From Mansonella perstans (taxonomy: Eukaryota > Nematoda > Chromadorea > Rhabditida > Onchocercidae): DNA of 64,000 nucleotides. Below, one piece after another: positions 49,601 through 62,330 of this stretch. How positions within the stretch are numbered: position 1 is the stretch's first letter; every line of letters begins with the position of its first letter. A program made the translations under genes and the position numbers. The notes beneath the pieces are model-generated. The model saw only the letters and a program-made list of their open reading frames with translations, ran no database searches and was not told the DNA's origin. The stretch lies in contig JBAMDO010000069.1 in NCBI GenBank assembly GCA_037074765.1, forward strand, positions 333,501 to 397,500, given 5' to 3'.

Positions 49601-49978
49601 ATATTTTGGGTTCGTCTTTGAAATATTTTACAAATATAATGTTGAAATCCGTGTTTTTATAAAAACTGTCGAAAATGTCACTCTTATATTTCAGTTCTTT
49701 CCTGTAAAAGAAGTTTGGAATATTTGATTGTGTTGTTTCAAGAATTTTATTTGTGAAACTCTCAGACATTTCCTATTTTTTTTTTTTTTAAATTTCTTAA
49801 TTGGAACTTGTATTAAGGGATTTCGACGAAGCGGCAATTTTAAATATTTTTTTATTTTTTGTAAAAACTTCGTTTCAGAGAATGTAAAGAGCATTCTCCT
49901 TCACCAAAGGCATTGGATGACATTAAATGTAGCATATTATACAATCAGAGTTTGGAAGCAGTGAAACTATCGGGATGA
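46648..49978 (+). CDS. Short-chain dehydrogenase/reductase, retinol dehydrogenase 11-14-like
   Basis: Membrane-anchored NAD(P)-dependent oxidoreductase of 332 residues; retinoid or lipid carbonyl substrates are typical of the subfamily but not provable here. Eight exons: 46648-46730, 47342-47528, 47896-47986, 48264-48371, 48756-48931, 49074-49256, 49539-49609 and 49879-49978. An N-terminal hydrophobic anchor ([19 protein letters not shown]) is followed by the Rossmann motif TGASAGIG (50-57). Then come NNAG (130-133), the catalytic serine region NVSS (179-182) and the catalytic pair Y208-x3-K212 in YSRSK, followed by HPGV. All catalytic residues are present, so the enzyme looks active. TTTTCAG ends at 46639, suggesting trans-splicing before ATG 46648. 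An alternative is a tiny upstream exon ending ATGG|GTAAGT near 46076 that would add MGFL in frame. Confidence 0.9.
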
Positions 49979-52787
49979 TTAGATGGTCAACAGATTTGTG
50001 GCGATTGTTGTTGATTTAATGTAATTCGTCCGCGCTGATTTATCACAGAATGAAAATATCTTTATTGTTAGTTAAGTTCGCTGAAATTTTCTGTTGTTGA
50101 AAAATATAGTGCTTTAGCTTTGTATTTCAGGTGAAATCAAGGTATTAAATCAGTAAATTTCAATTCTTTATGCTATGAAATTTGTGAGTTCTATTTTCTT
50201 TTAGTGTAAGATATGTCGCAAATTTTTTCAATTAATTCATATTTAATGGCGGAAAATTTAATGAAATGAAATTGAAAGGTGCATTTACAGTTTTTAATGT
50301 TTTAAAAATGCATTTGTAATTTTGAATATTTCGAAAATGCATTTGTAATTTTTATGTTTCAACATTATTTCACCCATGTAATGGTGAAAACTTCTTGAAA
50401 TACTGTTAGTTTATTTTGAAAGACGTTAGTTTTCTGATTTTGTAATATTAACAATGAATGATAGAATTTCAAGAAAAGCTATCGTTGAAAAATAATTTGC
50501 AACTGTTGAACTTTATTCAAACATTGTAGAGTATAAAATCTATAATCTATAATATTTATGCTTATCAGATAAAATTTCAGTGTTATGTCTTAATGACTGA
50601 TAACATTTAGCCAATAATAAAACTTGTTAATTTATCCAGTTTTAATAGAAAAAAAAAACTAATTGCATAGATGGGAAATTAGCTATATTTTGTCTGATGA
50701 AAATGATGTGTTATCTGATATAGACCTTACTAAGCCTCACTAATGGATTACTTTACTCTCTCAAAGAATGTAATTTCAAAAGTAATTAGCATTTTTTCGA
50801 AACAAAAAAAAATAATAGTATCGTAGATGAGTATGGAAGAGAACGTATAAATATCTTCATCATATAGCATCAGTCAATTGGTTTATCTTCCATGCATATT
50901 TTCAGATATGTTAAATGGTATGTTAATTATATTATAGTCTTTTTCTTTGTTTACTTTATTTGTCATGCTTACAAATTGTTTCATATACATTTGTCAAAAT
51001 GCATTATTTACAATTAATTATTGTTGGCTAGTACGTATTATTATTTACAATTTAACTCCTGGCTCATTTATCAGAATGTTTTATTTGCCAATAAATAAAT
51101 TGTGCATTTATAATGTATAACAGTATTAATATATTAATATCATAATATAATAGTAATACTATATATTTGTAGTTATTTCAGCAATAATTTGCTGAAATAA
51201 TCTGACCAATGTAAGATTGGCATTTTATTAGTGAGAAACTAGCTTTTAAATTTATTTTTGTTTTCAAATTTTATAATTACGGATTATTTATGGATGAAAT
51301 TTTTTATTAAAATAGTTTTTTTTTTTTTTTATTGCAAATTATAATTGAGAAAATTAAATTAATATTGCTATCAAACTAATTATTATATTACTAATTGCAA
51401 AATTAATTTCTTTTTTTTTCGTTTCGACAACTTATTGGCCCAACTAATTAGCTCTATTGATTGATTGAACAGAACATTAATATAGAGGCAACTTTGGTTA
51501 TCAAGCATATTAAGTATATAAAATGAGCCTAGAAAGAATAGTTATATGTAACTGAATTGCTGTTAATTGAATTTTTTTTTACATTGATTTTTCTCAGATG
51601 AAAATTTTAGTATCGGGTAAACTCTTTTTGAGCAGTATCGGGTCAACTTTTTTACGATATCTCTTTTTTTAAAATGAATAAAACATGTGTGAAGATACAC
51701 CTAGTATTTTAAAGAATATTTGAAACAAAATTTTTCAATTTTTAAAGGAGTTTTAAATTTTAAATTATGGATACATAGTAAAAAAATTTTTAAATTTTCT
51801 AGATTTTACTAGTGTCGTTGAATAGTTTTCATCATTGCAAGCATAATAATAATGCATCCATTCATTCATTCATTAAAGCAATTGAAATTTTTTCATTTAT
51901 TCTAAATTTTAAAAACATCAATTTCCTGTGAAATTTTTAGTTTATTTGATTTTGATAAATTTTAAAATCTAAGAAATTAAGCATAGTTGTAACAAAAATG
52001 ATATTTTCAAAATTTTATTGGCAATAATTTTTCGTTTGAATTTTGCTAATTCAAATGACGGCTTTCAACGAAATTATTTATTTGAACAGCTTAGATTTTG
52101 CAGTTGTATTTTGCCTCGTTTATTTGAATTACAGTAATAGTCAAAATAAATCATCAAAAGTCATTTTAGTACAAATCATAGCAATGAAAATTATTCATTT
52201 GATTTTTGTAAACAAAAGCTTAATTCTTAATCAACCAATTTGTTATTGTGCAAAATGAAATAGCAAATTACTGTAAAATTAATTGTAAGAAAAAAATTAA
52301 ACTGAAATGAATAAATTTTGCTAATTTATTCAAAGCTAATTTATTTACACTTTTTTTTCCTTCTAGTTCCACTAATAAATTAACATCTAACAAATTTACA
52401 AATTATTCAATTCAATTAGTATTTTGATCCATGTTCAAAAAATTATAAACTTAATTTCCAATTATGGGTCTTTTTACTATTTATTTATTATTTTTATTTT
52501 TCACATTCATTATTTTTTAACAACATTCTTTGCGGTAAATAACAAATAGCTTTCTAATTCATTTTTAAATTTAAATTTAACATGTGGGAAGAAAAGAAAA
52601 TGGCTGCAGCAGTTTTACAATTTTATTGTCTCATTTGAGAAGTGTTAAAAATTGAATTTTTTTTTTTGAATTTGTGCTTATTTATTTTACGCTTGCTAAT
52701 AAAATTAAACATTGAAAAAAATTTAAAGTAAGAAAACAAAAAAAGATCCGGAAGATTAACTCATCGAATAATTAATTTTTTTTCTAG
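49979..52787. other. Intergenic region
   Basis: AT-rich. Near 50280-50350 a GCATTTGTAATTTT block is repeated two or three times. No gene was recognised. Confidence 0.5.
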
Positions 52788-53246
52788 TGAATGGGAAATT
52801 TCGGAAAATTTCCAAGTCACAATGCAATCTCCTAGTGGTCAGTTGTTTGAAATTAAAATGTTTAATGAAATAAATGATCTGACAAATCCTTTGTCATCAA
52901 AAATAAGAGTACCAAACAAGGATCATTTCTTTTTGTTCTTCACTCTTGTCCTTTTTTTTTTCATCATCATTTTGGTTAAAGCGCTCTGGATTAATTTCTC
53001 CACTATTTTGCTCATTTTTGATTATCGTTATTTTGTATTAGATAGTACCGTTGTATTTAGTACTTGCGCAATAAAGTTTTTTTATCAACTCAGTCCGAGT
53101 TAAGGCTAAGACAAGCATCAATACAAAGTCCTCCCATCAGAACTGAGCAAGCTACAAAAGGTTTGAAAAAAAAGTCAAAAAATAAATTAATTCAAGCACA
53201 ATTCTGTTACAAGACCTCGCCCGAAGTTATTTTCACAAAGGCTTAA
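52788..53246 (+). CDS. Unrecognised small gene or gene end, two exons
   Basis: After a TTTTTTTCTAG acceptor at 52787, an open frame reads EWEISENFQVTMQSPSGQLF and continues to a donor at 52909 (AGA|GTACCA). It then joins in phase 0 to an exon at 53094 (ATCAACTCAG acceptor) that ends at TAA 53244-53246. The second exon is basic (GLKKKSKNK). The first in-frame ATG is at 52822. The acceptor phase implies an upstream exon contributing two bases, which I could not place, so the gene is probably incomplete at its 5' end. No family was recognised. Confidence 0.4.
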
Positions 53247-53531
53247 AATTTAAATGTCAGTGGAAATTCAAATTTTTTTGAATTATTTAATTATTTGTTT
53301 GTTGTATAATTTTTTTTTAATTTTTTGTTTACAATTTAATGAAAATTAGTAATAATCTTTTGTTTGTGCAGCTTGCATAAAATTTACAAAAATGTATGAA
53401 TTGTTTACAAGAAAATAAAAGGTAAGCATTGATTTGAAGTGTATAAAATTAAATAAAATGCAAACAGATGAACCAAAAAGAGAGGGAGAGAGCGACTAAG
53501 TAGCCTGACAGACAATAGCCTGGTCGTGCAA

Positions 53532-55416
53532 ATGATGGCTTCTTTCATCAATTATAACAATCATAAATTGGCATTTTTTCTTCTATTGCTTTCAAGTCTT
53601 TGCTGGCCAAAAGACATAATAGCTACGAAAAATAAGACTGTCAAAACGGTGGTGACTGAAAATACGACAATTGCAACGAAAACTGACAGTATCAAAACGG
53701 CGACTGTAAACGATGTTACCAGAAAGATAAAATTGATGGTCGGAAATAAGGATGAAAAATTGTTGGCTAATGTTGAAAAGGCAGCTCTGAAAGAATCAGA
53801 AATGCCAAAAAACTGTATGTTTCTTTCTTTTCGCTAAATATCTTCAAGTATATTTAAATACATATTAGCTTAATACTTACTGTAATTTTTCTAGGCTCCA
53901 AAAATTCGGTTCATTAAAAGATTAAGCTGCAAAAATTTTGCTCATTAAAAATACGCCTATCGTCGATGTCTTTCATTCAGTTAAACTGAATGGAGAAAAA
54001 TAATATTTGCTATTCGGATACACTTCTAGAGAGGAAAAAAAATTTACCTGTGAAATTTTTACCAAATTTGATTTTTCTTTTCTTGTTTTCTGTTACATCG
54101 ATTATTCCTCAAAATTATTCCTGAATTAACCGAAAAAGTTATTTCAATCATTTTCTATCGAAAACAAACAAACAATGCTATTCATAGAGTTTGAAAATTA
54201 AACTTAAACCTTCATTAGCTTCTCATGTCTCTTTTTTTTGAAATTCCTTCCTAAAATCAGTTTTCCATTTTTCCGGTATAAAATTTAAATTCATTTCAAT
54301 TGTGATCACAAAATGCAAATGGATAAAAAGAGTAATATAACTAATGATTATTTCATTTATCATTCAGATGAAAAGTAAAAGAAAAGACATTCTTTCGATG
54401 TTGCGGTAAAATTTTGCAAAAAAAAAAATCCAATTAATTAATAAATCACCTTTCAAAAACTTATCAAATAAAATTCAAAATATTATTATCCAAAATATCC
54501 TTTCACTCTTATGTCAAATTAATTGAAATGTCACTATCATTTTACAGCAAGAAAATAATAAATATAAAAATGAGTGGAAAAAAGAATGGAAATGGAAATT
54601 TAAAAAATGATAATTTAAAAATTTCTTTCCAATATAATGAATTAATTAATGGCTAATTCACTACATTTCATATGTACATTTTTATTAAATTTCAGTTTCA
54701 TCAGTTATTTATTTATTTTTTTTTACAGTTTGAATTTAAAAGTTTTTAATTGTGAAAAAATTTAGCCAAAGCAAAACAAAAAGTTAAAATAATTAACGAT
54801 ATTCTGCCACTGTACAATAATAGATCAATAATATTATATTAAATCATTTTTTAATCTAAATTTTATTACTATCAGTTAATAAATGTTATGTGAAACTTTT
54901 TTATGGTGCAGTTTCTTGTTATGATTCATTCGTGCCTGGTCATGATTCGGATTGTGCAAAATATGAGTATCTTTGTGATGATAAAATATACTATGATTTA
55001 ATGACCTGGCAATGCCCTGTAACTTGTGATCGTTGTGATGAACTAAATGATCAAATTTCACGTGCAGGTTTGATTTGTTTTTTCATTTCAAAAAAAATCA
55101 AAAATTTATTTCAGGATCATTTGAACATGTCATTATCATTTCTTAATGTATTTATAAGTGAATTGAATTTTTCAAAAAACAGATACCCCAAAAAAAATCA
55201 AAAAAAAAAATCAGTCAATTTATATTCTAGGAAACTGTTTCATATGAGGGGTTAAATAATATTTTTACAGAGGGAAAATCATCAAATGGTAACTGCACTG
55301 ATCTAAAAGATTCGCGCGGTCATTCGAATTGTCGAAAATATGCAATGCTATGCCGAGATCCACGCTATTTTATATTAATGAAAATCGAATGTCCGAAGAC
55401 TTGTCGATTTTGCTGA
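53532..55416 (+). CDS. Secreted protein with two ShKT domains
   Basis: Extracellular protein of 194 residues in three exons, 53532-53814, 54912-55067 and 55271-55416, all joined in phase 1. The N-terminus has a signal-like hydrophobic stretch (KLAFFLLLLSSLCW), then a threonine/lysine-rich linker of about 65 residues. Two six-cysteine ShKT modules follow. The first has Cys 97, 109, 116, 129, 133 and 136 (CPVTCDRC); the second has Cys 155, 167, 174, 187, 191 and 194 (CPKTCRFC) and ends the protein. ShKT modules are very common in nematode secreted and cuticle-associated proteins; a specific role cannot be read from sequence. Each module is encoded on its own exon, as expected for module duplication. 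AATAAA at 55621 may be its poly(A) signal, although it is 205 bases past the stop. Confidence 0.87.
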
Positions 55417-56603
55417 AATGATTCAAAACTGAAATCAACATAATTGAAATTTTACATTGGCCGTAAATATCTCAGGAAATTATTGATCAAAAAATTTCTT
55501 TGTGAAATTTAAACATTTTCAGGAATGTTTATTCAAATTTCTTGCAATATAATACATGTTTTGAACAAATTTTTTCTTTTTTTTCTTAAACATTTTCAAA
55601 TTTTTAAAAGCAAAATATTCAATAAAGCACAATTCTTGAATACATTCTGCCCTAGTACAATTTTTAAACACATTCTGTCAATAGCACAATTTTGCTAGCA
55701 ATATAAAATCAGCATAAATGACAACATACATCCATAGTTATCATTTTGTCAAATGAAAATGTACGAAAATCATTGCTATATGTATAAACAGATACACAAT
55801 GCATCATAGGAAGCAGAAGCAATTTTTTTCTTTGAAATTAAAAGAACTAAAATAATTGAAAATATGAAGAAAAAAAGAATGAAAAGTATAAAGAATGAGA
55901 AATTTGAAGAAAAAAAAAAGAAAATGATGAAGCTCTGAAAAGAATGCAAAAATTGAAAAAATATACACAAGGAATTATTTCAATACAGAAAAAATTTACA
56001 AATGGAAATTTCATTTTCAAAATGAAATTTCAAACATATCAGAAACAAACAGTTTTAAGAACTGAAATCAATTAAAGAAAATATGAACAAGAAATTTGAG
56101 AAATTTTACAAAAAAAACTACAAAACAGAAGCATCTGTTCGGAATTTTTTTAAATGTTTTTTTAGAAAAATCTAAGTAAGTTACTCAATTACAATCATAT
56201 TTTATTGTAGAAATAATATTAATCTAATCATTATACGTCTTAGTTGCATTCAAAATAATAATAATAATAATAAATGATGAAAATATAAGAGAAGTCATAG
56301 CAAATCCTGATTCGCTTTTTGCAACGCTAAACTACAAGTGAAAAAATGAAGAAAGAGTACAAAAAAAATATTGACTCTCCATTCAAATAGCAGTAAAATT
56401 TAAAATTAACTCTCAAACAACAAATCCAATGAATAATAGTGTAGCTAGACAAATCTCAGAAGATTATATGAGCATAATTTGAAGTAGAATTACTCACTCA
56501 TAAACATTTGCAAGACATAAACCTTAAACTTATTTATGAATACATAAAACATATCAATTTTGCAAAAATATCTTTTTTTCAAGCAAAAGTATATAAAATA
56601 ATT
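55417..56603. other. Convergent intergenic region between the ShKT gene and ATG-18
   Basis: No gene is seen. It contains AATAAA at 55621-55626 on the plus strand and an AAT microsatellite at 56254-56273. Confidence 0.5.
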
Positions 56604-59600
56604 CTATGTAGTGGAATGACTCAACGGTGGAAAGTTGTCGGTTATGTGTCCATCCACAGTTTGTCCTTCTTCACTTCCCGTTCCATCGTTATCTTCATTA
56701 CTTTGATTGTTCGATGGATCATGTGTGTGAACAACTGGAGTATACTAAAAATTGTACTCATTTATTTGTATATTGATGAATAAACAAAAGATCTGTAGAT
56801 TAAAAAAGCAAAGATATTTTAAGCATATTATGATTTTCAATTTTTCAATGTTATTACTTTCTGGAAAAAGAAAGTTTAGGCTCATCATCATCATGAAAAT
56901 GAGCTCCAAATCATACGATTAGAAGCCAGAAGATCTCACCTCTTCAATGTTGACATTACTACGAGAATAGTTTAGACTTGAATATAAATACTTTCATCCG
57001 ATTGAAAAAAAAAAAAAAAAATTAACCTTTATAAGAACTTTATGCTGTCGTAACAGCGTCAGCTCACCTCCTTCTGCCTCAACCGGATATATGTACACAA
57101 AACCATCAGTCGTCACAACTAGTAAATGTAGTTTACCATTAATTCTGAAAATGACGATAAACATGTAGAAATATCTAAACATTTAAATAGCCAATTCTAG
57201 AACTGTGAATGGATTCATGGTGATTATCTGGATTTTCATCCTATCGGGAAGCGCAAAATCAATATGCTCATAATCGTTCATCAGAAGTTAATATTAGCAT
57301 AAAATGCATGCAAATGGATCTTTAATTTTTCAATCCAATAAGTTGAAGATTAAAGTAAAAATGTTTTTCAAATTAGAATTTCAGAAATTATTCACAGATT
57401 CCGGATAAATAGTGACCAACTAACTGACAAAGAAAGAAACTGTGACAGTGGTTAGGGAGAAAAGTTACCAAGATAACAGCGGATCTTACGTGATCACCAA
57501 AACAATCAGATCCCTCTACATAGTGGGGACACCTCAGTTATAAGAACCAGATATCTAGATTAATACAATAATACAGGAAAGTTACACTGGAAGCGCAACT
57601 GCATTTCGTTTGCCAACTGCTGGCAATCTTGCAGTTGCAAAACTTTTTCCACGCAACCAAAGATCATTCATTTGTGCGGGTAAATAGCTGCTCGCCTGTT
57701 TTGATAAATAATCTACCCATCCTTGCTCTTCATCGTCTTGATTTCTGAAACTTATTATTTTCCGCATCATGTAATCCTAAATCCTAATTTTTGAATAACG
57801 GACAATTAATAGCTACTGTTATTTTTTATACTCTAAAAAACCAGTGCTTATGCTTTAAAAAAAAAAAAAAAAAAAACCAATCTCTTCTCAAATTTTAGTG
57901 TCACAGTAAATATCAACAAAGTGAAAAATTTTAAAAGTAGATTAAATCAAACCAATGGCAAAGCATCACTTTATCTTTCAAGAAGAACTATTAATAAGCA
58001 CATCTTACTCATTTACTGCATCAGCTGTTGGTTCCAATTTGAACACATGAACCGTTTCGGTATTGCTTGAAGAGCACAAATAGTCAGCATCAATACTAAA
58101 TGCCATTGAATAAATACTCACAAATCTGCAAATTTATTGATTTATTCCGAATTCAAACTAATATAAAAAAATCTTCGGCACTTGCACAAATTACCTTTTG
58201 ACGCCTTTGGTGTTTAAAAAAATTTAAAATTAGTACAAGTTAAGTTTAAAAAAAAAAATTACAAAGTACAAATTACAAATTACCTTTTAACGCCTCTTGT
58301 GAACTCATATAACCGATCTCCAGATTCGGTGTCGAATACGCGAATTACAGTACCACGAGTAGAAGCAGTAGCTAATTTTCTACCGTCATAACTGAAACGT
58401 AAAGCTGCCAATGGACTGGTATGCGCCGAAATTGTATTCATCGAATTCAAACGTGTTACATCAAACAATTGGACTTAAAAAAAATACAAAGTTTAATGTT
58501 AGTATTGAAATTCTCTATCTCCATTATTCTGAACTCTGAGTCTCCTATCATCTTGCTCTATTTTCGTCTATGCAAAAATCTGTGTCGTATGTAATATCAT
58601 TTCATGAATAACTTAAGATTTTTTTTCCTTTTTCAACTACTCAATCTATTTATTATTAATGTGAAGTACTCATTCTATTATGGTTCATTTTATCATGAAT
58701 AATTCTCAACGATATTTCTCAACTATCCTCTCCTCATTCAATTGTATTGTAACTAACAAATAAACAAATTGAATTTCACACTTTAAGTTTTCCACAATTT
58801 CACATTTTAATATCATTTATAGAGAAAAAGTAGTAGAAACAGTGTTTTACCATGGCCATTGTTAATTGAGCCGGGATAAGCTAAATACGAATTGACAGTT
58901 GATGACAAATCGATGATACCACTAGTATTTGAAGGTGTATCACGAATTGTATGAATGACCGGAAAAATATCGGCCTCAATAAAAGATACTTTTGTTTTGC
59001 AACAAATCTATTTTATAAACAAGATTCCCTTCATTCTTCAGTAAAATTGAACATATATCATCCTATGCAAGAATAGCTCTATAAATTATGGATCATTTGA
59101 TACACAAAAAAAAAAAAGCAACATTGTTAATTATGATTTGAACTTGATAAAACGATATGGAAGCAATAAAAAAGAGTAGAAGAATCATGAATTCAATAGA
59201 ATGCTATCAGTTAAAAATTAAATTATTATTGATAATACGATGCTTATATTACGACTTTGACATTACAGTATATCTATTTCTTAAATATATTGATTAGCGA
59301 AATGAAGGTGAAACTTTGGAAAAAATGTTAACTCTATTAAAGCTTAACAAATTCTCAAAATTTAGGTTTGAAATTGCTAAAATCAAGTGACCAAAAAATT
59401 TTTCTACTTGTTCTATAGCAAAAATCCTCTCAGGAATTTCTGTTTCCTATGCTTTTTAAGTTCATATTCAAATTTTTTATTTTGAGAGCAAAACTAAGTG
59501 ATGATGCTTAAGCAGGTTCTCTTACATAATGTAATGTTTGAAACGGTTTTTTTGTAAAGAGCAATAACTTCACGAACAATTCAATTTACATGAAAGACAT

Positions 59601-61383
59601 AAAAAAAATTCGATAATCGTAGTTGTAGTTTAAATTATGACACTTTATGCTAATTTTCATGATCACTCTTGAAATTAATTGACGAAACCATGTGTTTCTG
59701 CTGAAACACAATAGAAAAAAACAACAGTATTTCATATTTGTTTTGTATAAAGGTATCATATATAGCATAAAATAAAAAATACTTTAAAATTGCATTGCGC
59801 AAACATTACTGTATATAAGTAAACTAATGAAATGATTGTTAAGAAAAAAGATGGTTATTTTCAATTCCTTATTGTTGCAGCTAATTTGTAATATTCTTTG
59901 TGTCAAAGCAATCATTGTATTCTCCAACATGTAGAACAAATCACTGTCACCTGAACTGTCCCAGCTACTATCAATAGATAAAGTCGAAATTACATGCTCA
60001 ACAACCATCCCAATCATTCATTGATCATATATATAAGTGTTTGAAGCTTTCTGCTTATTAACAATCTCTAAGTTATATCTACGGTAATATAGAAAGTGCC
60101 TAATGTAACGATGCAATTCTCTATGTATGCGTCTACCAATATGTAATACTATCTTGAACCATTTACCAATTCTTTAAGATCATATTGCAAAATCCTCTGT
60201 AGAATTCTATAGTGTGAATTTTTTGCAACCTATCATATATAAATATCATCCATTATCAAAAGCGACGGAGATAATCACAGCCTCTAGTTGATTTCATGAT
60301 CATCTCCAGCTCTCTAACTTTTTTCCTTCCCGAATTTTCCCAAACTAACGGAATTACCCGGTAGACCTAATGAACGATTCAAACTTCATTATTTACTAGT
60401 ACTGATAATTACAAATCAAATCAATGAATAATTCCGAGAATCGCTTCCACGACAATTACCACTATTTTTCAATTCACATATTTTTCCATTTATATGATTA
60501 AAATGTTCAGATGTTGCTGAACTGATATATCTTCTTGAACTTAAGGATGAAATTGTTAAAAATTAAAGCAAATTTTACAAAGTGTATGCAGCAAAAAAAA
60601 AGCAAATTTGAAAAATCACCTTCATATCTTTAATAGTATGAATATATACTATGTCTTCTAGACAAACAACCATATACTGCAAATAAATAGATTAAATGAC
60701 TTACGTTATGCAAATTTGCTTCAAAAAATATCGACTATAACTTTTCGAAAAATATGAATGATAAACGAAGAATGTCTGAGAACTGAATTCTTACTTCTTA
60801 TTTCAAAACTTCTCATGTTAATCTCTTATTTACAGGAAGCAGAATTTCGGCAACAAAGAAAAAACCTTACGTCTCGGTTTAATTTCACTGCTAATACTGT
60901 ATTGGTGTAGCTCTGAGCGCAAATCTCATTGTTTTTTTGAAAATGATATACCCGTAGCTTACGTGGTGCTTGCGTCGATACCAGCATTAAGAGACTGGAT
61001 GAAAAGAGACGCTCAATGAGCATAATCTCGGAGACTTCTGCAATTATAATAATATTAAGAATTATTTACCTTGTTTGAGCAACAATTTGACATTTCAGTT
61101 TTTGAAGTCACAGCTGAGCAACAAATAAAGCAATATACGTGTGCTACAGAATCCTATTATGGGGCGATTTGGATAAGTGTTAAATTTCCATCCCAGTTCA
61201 GCTAGGAACATTTGAAATTATATATTTTCCATCATATTTCGAAAACTATTTCCATACTGCCAAATCCGTTTTTTGATTAAGTGTCAGTGCTAAATTTTTT
61301 AGGCACACTGATGAAATTAAAACAGTTTCGGCAATGCCTCCTCCATTTCTTATATTCCTTAAAGCTTAACAAGATATCTTTCC

Positions 61384-61429
<46 letters not shown>

Positions 61430-61889
61430 ATAATGACAGTCATCGGACTTACCCACAGTCTTTTTCTTGTCATCTGAGAATTGTCTATAACTTTCATGAA
61501 TTAATTCAAGCTTATCAGTTTTTTTGATTGAATATAACGCATAACTTGATGCTCCGCCCAAAGCAAGCGATCTGTAACAATATAGAATTATTTCCTCAAT
61601 ATCGAATTGATTAATTAAATACAGTGAAAATGAGCCTTCCCATAAAAAATTGCATTATCTATAAATGATGGATAAATATAAGACTCTCTCATGAGTCAAA
61701 TACTTTTTTTATCATATAACATGAGCAAATCATTTCGATATTTGAGATCAACGCATCATGCTTATCACTAATCAAATCTTTCGATTGAAACTTATCGGAT
61801 ATACTCTTAAAAAATGGAGCTTACGTGGCATCCTGATTGAAGCCAACAAATGATAATTCTTCAGGTGCCAGTTCATCATCCAATGACAT
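56604..61889 (-). CDS. atg-18: PROPPIN WD-repeat protein, WIPI2/ATG-18 type
   Basis: Seven-bladed beta-propeller that binds PI3P on forming autophagosomes; 418 residues. Ten exons: 61889-61825, 61571-61453, 61037-60871, 60676-60620, 58974-58851, 58473-58284, 58125-58009, 57744-57586, 57144-57027 and 56744-56604. Family-typical stretches are [109 protein letters not shown] and [10 protein letters not shown]. The lipid-binding FRRG motif is F235-T236-R237-G238, so the first arginine is replaced. Exon 5 has no ideal acceptor: the best frame uses TTGAG at 58975-58976, adding ADIFP before VIHTIRDTP. The ATG has a good context (GCCGCCGATG) and lies 26 bases from a TTTTTACAG. Confidence 0.92.
58190..58302. 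repeat. Duplicated exon end and splice donor in the ATG-18 gene
   Basis: The plus strand reads ATTACCTTTTGACGCCT at about 58192 and ATTACCTTTTAACGCCT at about 58280. On the coding strand both give GGCGT(T/C)AAAAG|GTAAT, the last codons (GVKR) of exon 6 plus the donor. The distal copy lies inside the intron. Confidence 0.65.
61385..61424. repeat. Poly-T run of 40 bases in an ATG-18 intron
   Basis: Forty consecutive T on the plus strand. The apparent lysine-rich frame across it on the minus strand is intron read-through from exon 2. Confidence 0.8.
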
Positions 61890-62059
61890 CGGCGGCTCCG
61901 TTGTTAGGCGAGTTATTATTTTCTGTAAAAACGACAAAGCACCATTTTCCTCATCGGATACCAGATGCCACATACCGTCCGCAAGTTACGATGCACTTTC
62001 GAAAATGGATAGGACGCAACAACACAATTGTATTTGGACACTTGTAAATAGCGGCTTTA

Positions 62060-62330
62060 TAATCAAGTGCATTCCTTCCCTTGACCCTAATTTCATCAGA
62101 AAAGGTCACTAGAATCTCTAAAGAGAGCAACCAATAATCAATATCTAAGTCTAATTAACTTACCCTCTCAAAAAAGTAATGAAACTACAGGGACATCCGC
62201 AGAGGTTTTTATATCTTATTTCGAAATAATCAAGTGCACTATTTTCCTTAAAAAAATAAATTTTCCTTGACCCTAACTTCATCAGAAAAGGTCACCAGAA
62301 TCTTTAAAGAGAAAGTAATCAATAATCATA
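62060..62330. repeat. Diverged direct repeat, spacing about 180 bases
   Basis: AATCAAGTGCA, CTTGACCCTAA(T/C)TTCATCAG, AAAGGTCAC(T/C)AGAATCT and AATCAATAATCA-like blocks occur twice in the same order. Confidence 0.65.

Noticed and set aside
59784..60017. Minus-strand frame of 77 codons inside the long ATG-18 intron, with a serine/aspartate-rich start
   Set aside because: It looks somewhat coding-like but has no splice partners in phase with the surrounding exons and no recognisable family; probably chance in an intron.
61277..61561. Lysine-rich frame ending in a long poly-Lys run
   Set aside because: It is ATG-18 exon 2 read through its donor into a 40-base poly-T tract; not a separate protein.
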